Shown here in pieces: positions 1 to 5,379 of a stretch of 8,803 nt of DNA. The notes beneath the pieces are model-generated. The model was not told where the DNA came from, did not search any database, and worked only from the letters and a program-made list of their open reading frames with translations. Position 1 is the first letter of the stretch. Each line of letters opens with the position of its first letter. Made by a program: the position numbers and the translations under genes. This DNA is from an uncultured Prevotella sp. (GTDB taxonomy: Bacteria; Bacteroidota; Bacteroidia; Bacteroidales; Bacteroidaceae). The stretch spans positions 1 to 8,803 of the forward strand of contig CAAGEG010000029.1 of NCBI GenBank assembly GCA_900768785.1. The letters run 5' to 3'.

Positions 1-102
1 AAAGCACCAAAAACTGACTGCGAAGTGTTAAAATTATAATTGTATTGATAATCAGCGGTTTAGTTACAAGTATTTCTTGTTATTGATGGTTGGTACGCAT
101 AT

Positions 103-906
103 CTAATTACAGTAACCCAAAGTTCCCTTAGGAATTAAAAGATTCAGTCCGCTGCAGCCATCGAACACATGAGAGCCGATGCTTGTCACGCTGTTGGGAA
201 TGGTCAGCGATGTCAGTCCGCTGCAGTAGGAGAAGGCATAAGAGCCGATGCTGGTCACGCTGTTGGGAATGGTCACCGAGGGCAGGTTGCTCATTCCAGA
301 ACACATACTTGCTGGAATACTTGTCACATCATCACCTATAATAAACTCCGTTATCTGAGTACTTATATTATAGAACGGAGTACCGGAGAACGCAGAACAA
401 TTCTTCGCATTCCATGTCACCGATGTCAGTCCGCTGCATTCATAGAACGCCATAGAGCCGATGCTTGTCACGCTGTTGCCGATGGTCACCGATGTCAGTC
501 CGCTGCAATCCAAGAACGCCCAATCGCCGATGCTTGTCACGCTGTTTGGGATGGTCACCGATGTCAGTCCGCTGCATAGTCTGAACGCATCAGAGCCGAT
601 TCTTGTCACGCTGTTGGGGATGATCACCGATGTCAGTCCTTTGCAATAATTGAACGCCTCTTCGCCGATGCTTGTCACGCTATAGGTCACTCCATTATAT
701 GTGACAGACTCTGGTATCGTGACTGCACCAGAATATGTAGGATATTCAGGACGTGTTCCTGCATAAGTCACGGCAACAGTATAAGGAACTGACGAGGAAG
801 TGATGTTGTAATAGATACCATCCACAACAAAATCATGGGCTCTTGCGCCAATACATGACATGAGTATCAGCAGGAATAAAAGTAAATGTCGATACTTTGT
901 TTTCAT
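103..906 (-). CDS. BspA-like leucine-rich-repeat surface protein
   Basis: A 267-residue secreted protein of the BspA / LRR_5 family, whose members in oral and gut Bacteroidales mediate adhesion to host proteins or other bacteria. Seen: a basic N-terminus, a hydrophobic core at about residues 8-20, and an A-R-A site predicting signal peptidase I cleavage after residue 23. C18 in L-M-S-C is a weak lipobox alternative. Residues 24-75 form a short N-terminal cap (DGIYYNI; VTIPESVTYNGVTYSVTSIG), followed by about seven 23-residue repeats of the form SVTSIGxxAFxxCSGLTSVTIPN. Unit 4 is expanded by an insert containing WNAKNCSAF. The protein stops four residues after a GTLGYCN tail, whereas longer relatives carry further C-terminal sequence or a sorting domain, so it may be a shortened copy. 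It is alone on its strand, with a structured RNA segment upstream. The ATG at 906 is chosen because it gives a proper signal peptide. Family assignment is strong; the ligand is unknown. Confidence 0.88.
   Translation of the reverse strand: MKTKYRHLLLFLLILMSCIGARAHDFVVDGIYYNITSSSVPYTVAVTYAGTRPEYPTYSGAVTIPESVTYNGVTYSVTSIGEEAFNYCKGLTSVIIPNSVTRIGSDAFRLCSGLTSVTIPNSVTSIGDWAFLDCSGLTSVTIGNSVTSIGSMAFYECSGLTSVTWNAKNCSAFSGTPFYNISTQITEFIIGDDVTSIPASMCSGMSNLPSVTIPNSVTSIGSYAFSYCSGLTSLTIPNSVTSIGSHVFDGCSGLNLLIPKGTLGYCN
140..700 (-). repeat. 69-bp-period tandem repeats coding for LRR units
   Basis: On the plus strand the core GAGCCGATGCTTGTCACGCT (or ATCGCCGAT / TTCGCCGAT variants) recurs at about 173, 242, 455, 524, 593 and 662. 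Spacing is exactly 69 bp within each block, and one expanded unit lies between 242 and 455. Each unit encodes one 23-residue leucine-rich repeat of the overlapping gene. Copies are nearly identical over about 50 bp, so slippage or recombination could change the repeat number. Confidence 0.85.
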
Positions 907-990
907 ATTCCATTACGTTTTTGTTTCCCTGCAGCAGCCCCGACAGAGACGGTTTTCGTGTTAAAGGTTATTTTGTTCAGGCATAGACAT

Positions 991-1029
991 TAAAAAAGCG
1001 GGGCAACTGTATCTGTTACTCGTCCCGCT
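991..1029 (-). terminator. Intrinsic terminator-like hairpin ending the structured RNA
   Basis: On the minus strand AGCGGG (1029-1024) pairs with CCCGCT (1002-997), followed at once by a run of six U (997-992). It lies between the structured segment and the BspA-like ATG at 906. In that position it would either end a small RNA or act as an attenuator for the surface-protein gene. Confidence 0.6.
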
Positions 1030-1150
1030 ATTCGAGGCCTTCGCATTGCCCACTTACCATAGAACGAGCAACGCAGAAGCCCACGCCGAATGTATTATAA
1101 TATACCCACAGAGTCTGCCACACGGCAGACTACCCCCTTAGGCGTGGGCT
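997..1150 (-). ncRNA. Structured RNA segment upstream of the BspA-like gene
   Basis: Read on the minus strand, this segment contains four nested or successive helices. An outer 10-bp perfect stem is AGCCCACGCC (1078-1087) with GGCGTGGGCT (1141-1150). It encloses an 8-bp perfect hairpin, AGTCTGCC (1112-1119) with GGCAGACT (1124-1131), with a 4-nt loop. A third hairpin pairs 1039-1051 with 1066-1079, 12-13 bp with G-U pairs and one bulge. The fourth is the terminator stem at 997-1029. G/C content is clearly above that of the flanks. The segment ends about 85 nt before the BspA-like start on the same strand, so it could be a 5' leader with an attenuator or an independent small RNA. I cannot assign it to a named RNA family. 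The helices are seen; function is inferred. Confidence 0.5.
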
Positions 1151-1303
1151 ATGTATATATACACCCTGATAGGCATCTATCGTTGCCTTGTCGTTTTGGT
1201 AAGCTTGGAGTTTGCGAAGTTCCGAATAGCCAAAGACAAAGCGCAAGATAAACGCTTTTCCAATATGTATGCGTCTTCCTGAATACCACTTGGTGATATT
1301 ACG
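1130..1303 (-). other. Open frame of 57 codons without an ATG, upstream of the RNA segment
   Basis: Between a TAA at 1306-1304 and a TAG at 1132-1130 the minus strand has a 57-codon open frame with protein-like composition (it includes KAFILRFVFGYSELRKLQAY). No ATG lies in frame, and TTG is the only alternative start seen. It could be a remnant, a leader peptide with a non-standard start, or simply an open stretch in a conserved RNA leader. I do not recognise a family. Confidence 0.2.
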
Positions 1304-1306
1304 TTA

Positions 1307-1685
1307 TGGAAGATGTTGCGAATTTATACAAAGTTTATGAATTATGAAAGAAAAGAAACATATTTTAACATCTCACGGGTTGCTCAACCACTCTTTTTAG
1401 GTGTGGGAAACTTTAGTATATAATTTTAATGAAGAAATATTGATAAATAAGTTTGTTTCTCCTATTGCTTATATGACAGCAGTCTGTTTGAATTATGAAT
1501 AATTATCTGTTTAATCTTTAAAACAGACCGTTGCTGAATTGGAATAGAACGATATACGTCAAGCAGCTCTTTATTTTATTGTAATAATAACACAATTATT
1601 TAACTATAATTTATTATCGATGTCAATACTTAAAATAAAAATAAAAAAAATCAAATAACATGTATTTATTATAAGTTTATTTTCT
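1307..1685. other. A/T-rich intergenic spacer, nothing coding seen
   Basis: This lies between the divergently placed leader of the BspA-like gene and the promoter of the phospho-sugar mutase. It contains a small perfect hairpin, GGTTG (1378-1382) and CAACC (1385-1389), and long A/T tracts, especially 1560-1685. I see no ORF with convincing protein content, no tRNA and no insertion sequence. Confidence 0.5.
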
Positions 1686-1693
1686 TATCTTTG
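1686..1693 (+). promoter_or_regulatory. Bacteroidetes -7 box for the phospho-sugar mutase gene
   Basis: TATCTTTG matches the Bacteroidetes sigma-ABfr -7 consensus TAnnTTTG exactly. The -33 region about 20 nt upstream is only A/T-rich (TGTATT near 1661), with no clean TTTG. Transcription would start near 1700, giving an untranslated leader of about 110 nt before the ATG at 1813. Confidence 0.55.
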
Positions 1694-1812
1694 CATAAGG
1701 TTCTTTATGCACGACATATTGAAAATTCTTTTCTTTGTATGTTAGCTTAATTGAATTTTTTAATTATTAATTGCGCTTGGCAAGATTGTTAACACTTAAA
1801 ATTTATAATAAT

Positions 1813-3561
1813 ATGAGTAAAAACGCAGAATTAATCACAATGTGTGAAGCTAAGGCAAAGCAATGGCTTACACCTGTTTTTGACGCTGAAACGCAGAAAG
1901 CCGTAAAGTCTATGTTGGAAAGCGAAGACAAAACAGAACTTATAGAATGTTTTTATAAAAACCTTGAGTTTGGTACTGGTGGACTTCGTGGAATCATGGG
2001 GGCAGGTAGCAATCGAATGAATATATATACTGTTGGTATGGCAACACAAGGTCTTGCTAATTATTTAAAGAAAAACTTTGAGGGATTGCCACAGATTTCT
2101 GTTGTTGTATGTCATGATTGTCGTAACAATAGTCGTCTATATGCAGAGACTGTTGCAGATATATTCTCTGCTAACGGTATAAAAGTTTATCTTTTTGATG
2201 ATATGCGTCCCACACCTGAATGTTCATTCGCTATTAGACATCTTGGCTGTCAGAGTGGTGTAAATATAACAGCAAGCCATAATCCAAAAGAATATAACGG
2301 CTATAAAGCATATTGGGCAGATGGAGCACAGGTCCTCGCTCCTCACGATACAGGCATTATAGATGAGGTAAACAAGGTTACTGTAGAAGATGTTAAGTTT
2401 AAGGGTAATAAAGAACTTATACAAATAATAGGTGAAGATATTGATAAAGTATATCTTGACCTCATACAAGGTATCTCTATTGACCCTGAGGTTATTAAGA
2501 GACAGAAAGACTTGAAAATAGTTTATACTCCTTTACATGGAACAGGTATGACAATGATACCACGTTGTTTAAAACAATGGGGTTTTGAAAACGTTCATTG
2601 TGTTAAAGAACAGATGGTTAAGAGCGGTGATTTCCCAACTGTTGTTAGTCCTAACCCTGAAAATGGAGAGGCACTAACATTGGCATTAAGAGATGCAAAA
2701 GAGCTTGATGCAGATATCGTAATGGCAAGCGACCCTGATGCAGACCGTGTTGGTATGGCATGCAAAAACGATAAGGGAGAGTGGATTCTTATTAATGGTA
2801 ATCAGACATGTTTGTTGTTCTTGTACTACATAATAAAGAATCGTCAGGCAACAGGCAAGATGCAACCTACTGATTTTATAGTTAAGACAATTGTTACAAC
2901 AGAAGTAATCAAGAAAATTGCTGATAAGCAGAATATTGAAATGCGCGACTGTTATACCGGATTCAAGTGGATTGCAAGAGAAATAGCTCTTTCAGAAGGT
3001 AAACAACAATATATTGGTGGTGGAGAAGAAAGTTATGGATTCCTCGCTGAAGACTTCGTTAGAGACAAAGATGCTGTTTCTGCATGTGCTCTATTGGCTG
3101 AGATTTGTGCTTGGGCGAAAGATCAAGGCAAAACTCTCTATGATGTGGTTATGGATATCTATCTTGAGTATGGCTTCTCTCGTGAGTTTACAGTTAATGT
3201 TGTTAAGCCTGGTAAGAGCGGAGCTGATGAAATCAAACAGATGATGACTGATTTTAGAAATAATCCTCCTACAGAACTTGGCGGTAGCAAGATTGTTATA
3301 TGGAAAGATTATAAGACTTTGGAACAAAAAGATGCTAATGGAAATATAACAAAACTCGTAATGCCTGATACAAGTAATGTGCTTCAATGGTTCTCAGAAG
3401 ATGAAACAAAGATTAGCGTCCGTCCTTCAGGAACAGAGCCAAAGATAAAATTCTATATTGAAGTTAAGGATAAGATGACATCAGCAGCCGATTATGAAGC
3501 ATGCCTTGAGAAAGCTAATAATAAGATTGCTGCAATTAAAAAGTCTCTTGGCTTGAATTAA
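1813..3561 (+). CDS. pgcA: Phospho-sugar mutase (alpha-phosphoglucomutase, PgcA/PGM2 type)
   Basis: A complete 582-residue cytoplasmic enzyme of the alpha-D-phosphohexomutase superfamily. It is expected to interconvert glucose 1-phosphate and glucose 6-phosphate (possibly also mannose phosphates), linking glycolysis to sugar-nucleotide and polysaccharide synthesis. The four family signatures are visible in order: the phosphoserine loop TASHNP (153-158, S155), the Mg-binding DPDADR (307-312), the sugar-binding GGGEESYG (402-409) and the phosphate-binding RPSGTEPK (537-544). The N-terminal stretch containing LEFGTGGLRGIMG also fits. Length matches the roughly 580-residue PgcA/PGM2 branch. The open frame extends upstream to a TTG at 1771, but the ATG at 1813 gives the usual family N-terminus and is preferred. 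The gene is monocistronic, with its own promoter and a strong terminator. Substrate preference within the family cannot be read from the sequence alone. Confidence 0.95.
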   Translation: MSKNAELITMCEAKAKQWLTPVFDAETQKAVKSMLESEDKTELIECFYKNLEFGTGGLRGIMGAGSNRMNIYTVGMATQGLANYLKKNFEGLPQISVVVCHDCRNNSRLYAETVADIFSANGIKVYLFDDMRPTPECSFAIRHLGCQSGVNITASHNPKEYNGYKAYWADGAQVLAPHDTGIIDEVNKVTVEDVKFKGNKELIQIIGEDIDKVYLDLIQGISIDPEVIKRQKDLKIVYTPLHGTGMTMIPRCLKQWGFENVHCVKEQMVKSGDFPTVVSPNPENGEALTLALRDAKELDADIVMASDPDADRVGMACKNDKGEWILINGNQTCLLFLYYIIKNRQATGKMQPTDFIVKTIVTTEVIKKIADKQNIEMRDCYTGFKWIAREIALSEGKQQYIGGGEESYGFLAEDFVRDKDAVSACALLAEICAWAKDQGKTLYDVVMDIYLEYGFSREFTVNVVKPGKSGADEIKQMMTDFRNNPPTELGGSKIVIWKDYKTLEQKDANGNITKLVMPDTSNVLQWFSEDETKISVRPSGTEPKIKFYIEVKDKMTSAADYEACLEKANNKIAAIKKSLGLN

Positions 3562-3602
3562 TCTTATATCAAACGAGTTATAATACTTTGGTATTAAAAT
3601 AG

Positions 3603-3650
3603 AAGAGGGTGTATCAAAAAATAGTTTTTTGGTGCACACTCTTTTTTTTT
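3603..3650 (+). terminator. Intrinsic terminator after the phospho-sugar mutase gene
   Basis: A long imperfect stem pairs 3603-3621 (AAGAGGGTGTATCAAAAAA) with 3625-3643 (TTTTTTGGTGCACACTCTT) around a short TAG loop, and a run of T ends at 3650. It begins about 40 nt after the stop codon. The A/T-rich, partly symmetric stem may also work for transcripts from the opposite strand. Confidence 0.85.
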
Positions 3651-3701
3651 GTGTCTAATAAGCATGCAAATGACTCATGCGATTGATTTTTCGGGATTTG
3701 T

Positions 3702-3944
3702 CTAAGAAATCTCCAATTTTATGCATCTGTAGTACTCGTTATCGTTATCAGGCATTACAAGTGTGTTTTTCAAAAAGTAAGCCCCTTGCTTATCTTTGTA
3801 GCCATTATTTTTAGCGGACACCAATATAATACAATAAGCTGATACTCCTTATAATTCCAACCATGTCCCTGAATAAAGAACATATTTTGGTTAAAACATA
3901 ACAATATTAATATTTGTTCGTGAAAATTGAAGATGTGTTTTTAT
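3702..3944 (-). pseudogene. Possible frameshifted small gene remnant
   Basis: Two adjoining minus-strand frames read as one protein-like sequence if a single base change is allowed near the A-run at 3808-3812. The upstream frame has an ATG at 3883 and begins MFFIQGHGWNYKEYQLIVLY, ending at a TGA at 3772-3770. The downstream frame continues NNGYKDKQGAYFLKNTLVMP and ends at a TAG at 3704-3702. Joined, they give about 60 residues rich in aromatic and charged residues, unlike random A/T-rich translation. I do not recognise a family. It could also be chance, since the pieces are short. If real, it suggests the spacer between the housekeeping gene and the restriction operon is a site of past gene turnover. 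Confidence 0.25.
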
Positions 3945-3964
3945 ATGAATTATAAAACAATTAT

Positions 3965-3972
3965 TATATTTG
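3965..3972 (+). promoter_or_regulatory. Candidate -7 box for the restriction operon and its leader
   Basis: TATATTTG matches TAnnTTTG exactly. The upstream -33 position holds only a T-tract (3938-3942). Use of this box would give a transcript with a roughly 400-nt leader before the ATG at 4376. A closer but weaker candidate is TTAGCGTTTG at 4111-4120, which has one extra spacer base and would start transcription almost exactly at the folded region. Confidence 0.4.
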
Positions 3973-4132
3973 CAGGTGGTATTTGTATATATCTATATAC
4001 CTAATGCCATTTAACCAATCAAGGTAGAGATGCAAATCAAAGCCTCTTTCATTAACTAAAAACCAAAAACAAAAAAGAAGAAACATTAAAAAATACATAT
4101 TAATAATATATTAGCGTTTGCTATTTATTCGG

Positions 4133-4348
4133 TTTACATCAGAAAATTTGGCGATTAGATGATTGTATTTGATACGAATAAGTTCGCGAATGCCTGCGCA
4201 ATAGCGTGGGCTGAACTTATTTATCAAATACGGGTTTCGCCAAATACCTCTGATGTAAGATAAGTTAAGCACCACGCTTTCTTTATATCCTTACATTGGA
4301 GGTATTTGCGTAATACCCGTACAACCTGAATAAGAAAATAGTTCAGCG
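4133..4348 (+). promoter_or_regulatory. Leader with three related arms able to form alternative hairpins
   Basis: Three versions of one roughly 50-nt sequence occur as forward (L, 4133-4185), inverted (M, 4213-4259) and forward (R, 4290-4334). L:M pairing includes four perfect blocks: 4134-4143/4249-4258, 4146-4154/4237-4245, 4166-4174/4222-4230 and 4177-4185/4213-4221. M:R pairing includes 4253-4259/4290-4296, 4242-4250/4299-4307, 4229-4235/4315-4321 and 4216-4221/4329-4334. M cannot pair with both, so the two folds exclude each other, as in attenuators. A third local option pairs 4204-4219 with 4261-4277. Repetition, complementarity and position are seen; a regulatory role is inferred. A DNA-level role such as a recombination hairpin is an alternative. 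Confidence 0.6.
4159..4263 (+). CDS. 34-codon leader ORF upstream of the restriction operon
   Basis: An ATG-initiated ORF of 34 codons plus TAA, beginning MIVFDTNKFANACAIAWAEL and ending in SDVR. Its start lies inside arm L of the folded leader, and its stop lies just past arm M, so a translating ribosome would sweep exactly the bases that decide between the two folds. This placement is what a leader peptide controlling attenuation would show. There is no run of a single regulatory amino acid; alanines are frequent (five among residues 10-18). It could instead be an open frame forced by the repeat structure. No family is recognised. Confidence 0.4.
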   Translation: MIVFDTNKFANACAIAWAELIYQIRVSPNTSDVR

Positions 4349-4363
4349 CTCAACCTTATATTT

Positions 4364-4373
4364 CACGCTATTG
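4364..4373 (+). promoter_or_regulatory. Start-region segment complementary to the leader ORF
   Basis: CACGCTATTG, ending 2 nt before the ATG at 4376, is the perfect 10-nt complement of CAATAGCGTG at 4199-4208 inside the leader ORF. The stem is nested outside the M:R helix and so compatible with it. It would need a pseudoknot if L:M forms. It could cover the initiation region of the first restriction gene when M:R is the chosen fold. Confidence 0.45.
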
Positions 4374-4375
4374 TT

Positions 4376-5377
4376 ATGCCCGACGAAATAGACATTCGTG
4401 AGGATTATATCAGTATGCTTGATAAAGAGCTGTTGGATATTCTCCTCAAAGACCACACTACAAGCAAGCCCGACGAGCAACACAATATCTTTTGGGCAAC
4501 TGCCGATTACGCTCATTTAGGTGCCGGATACCAATATAACGACGAGATACTCTCGTCCGGTATTACCGATAGTCATGGGGATATAATCCGTCCAAGAGTA
4601 CTTAAATCGCACGATGCACAAACAGCACGCTCTAAGGATATGGCGGAAGTGTTCACTCCGTCATGGATTTGTAATGCGCAAAACAATCTTATTGATGAAG
4701 CTTGGTTCGGACGTAAAGATGTTTTTAATCATGAAAACGACGACCATACATGGACTGTCAATCCTGATAAAATTATCTTTCCTTCAGACAAAACATGGCG
4801 CGACTATGTGCGTGACTGCCGTTTGGAGATTACATGTGGTGAAGCGCCTTATATCACAAGCCGTTATGACACGACGACAGGTAAACCAATACCAATTGAA
4901 AAACGCATCGGTTTGCTTGACCGCAAACTGCGTGTCGTAAGCGAAAACACAAATACTACAGGCGAATGGCTCAAAGCCGCACATACCGCCTATAAATCCA
5001 CATACGCTTATGAGTGGCAAGGAGACAGCTTGTTACTCGCCAGAGAAGCCATGTTGTTTGCTTTTATAGATTCCTTTAAAGCGAAATTTGGCTCTATGCC
5101 ACAGTTGAAATCATTGAAATATATTGCTTATATCGTTTCATGGAATGTATGGCAGATGGACGGTCTCAAAGGTGTTGTGCCGGGCTCTTGCCGTGACGGT
5201 ATTGAAGTGAAAGAAAAAGACCTTTTTGGAGAAAAAACAATCACGATAAAATGCGAAGGGTGTAACGGCGGAGATATACGTAAACATAATGGCAAATATT
5301 GCTACATCCGAAAATGGACTGACAGTAACTCTGAGAAAGACCGCATCAGATTTATTGACCTTATAAAACAACATTGA
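4376..5377 (+). CDS. Methyltransferase-like partner subunit of a restriction system
   Basis: A 333-residue protein resembling proteins annotated as restriction endonuclease subunit M that accompany large helicase-methylase polypeptides in Bacteroidetes. Seen: AEVFTPSWICN (90-100), like motif X of adenine methyltransferases (xxFTPxxIxxxM); LEITCGEAPYI (150-160), in the place of AdoMet-binding motif I but with CGE instead of the usual G-x-G; IGLLDRKLRVV (178-188); YEWQGDSLLLARE (212-224); and SWNVWQMDGL (255-264). No (D/N)PP(Y/F) catalytic motif is present, so on its own it should not methylate DNA. A Cys pair (CEGC) lies near the C-terminus without a second obvious pair. The ATG at 4376 is the first after an in-frame TAA at 4331. 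The next gene begins 2 bp after the stop, indicating one operon. Likely role: structural, AdoMet-binding or specificity partner of the downstream enzyme; this is inference. Confidence 0.7.
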   Translation: MPDEIDIREDYISMLDKELLDILLKDHTTSKPDEQHNIFWATADYAHLGAGYQYNDEILSSGITDSHGDIIRPRVLKSHDAQTARSKDMAEVFTPSWICNAQNNLIDEAWFGRKDVFNHENDDHTWTVNPDKIIFPSDKTWRDYVRDCRLEITCGEAPYITSRYDTTTGKPIPIEKRIGLLDRKLRVVSENTNTTGEWLKAAHTAYKSTYAYEWQGDSLLLAREAMLFAFIDSFKAKFGSMPQLKSLKYIAYIVSWNVWQMDGLKGVVPGSCRDGIEVKEKDLFGEKTITIKCEGCNGGDIRKHNGKYCYIRKWTDSNSEKDRIRFIDLIKQH

Positions 5378-5379
5378 TT

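Noticed and set aside
169..649. Plus-strand open frames rich in CHAV and RCQSAA repeats
   Set aside because: They are antisense shadows of the 69-bp LRR repeats of the minus-strand BspA-like gene; the minus-strand frame has a signal peptide and a recognised repeat.
140..700. CRISPR-like periodic repeat
   Set aside because: The 69-bp units are contiguous, lack unique spacers and encode leucine-rich repeats in frame.
1771..1812. TTG start for the phospho-sugar mutase at 1771
   Set aside because: The added residues do not resemble the family N-terminus; the ATG at 1813 gives the expected one.
1142..4212. GCGTGGGCT shared by the two structured leaders (1142-1150 and 4204-4212)
   Set aside because: Only nine bases match and the flanks differ; not enough to claim a common element.
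4133..4277. Integron attC-like site (GTTAAGC at 4265, imperfect inverted repeats)
   Set aside because: Only one end matches GTTRRRY; the partner GCTGAAC does not match RYYYAAC, there is no integrase and no second site. Alternative RNA folds explain the repeats at least as well.
4614..4940. Second plus-strand frame inside the methylase-like gene
   Set aside because: It lies wholly inside the recognised gene in another frame and has no family features.
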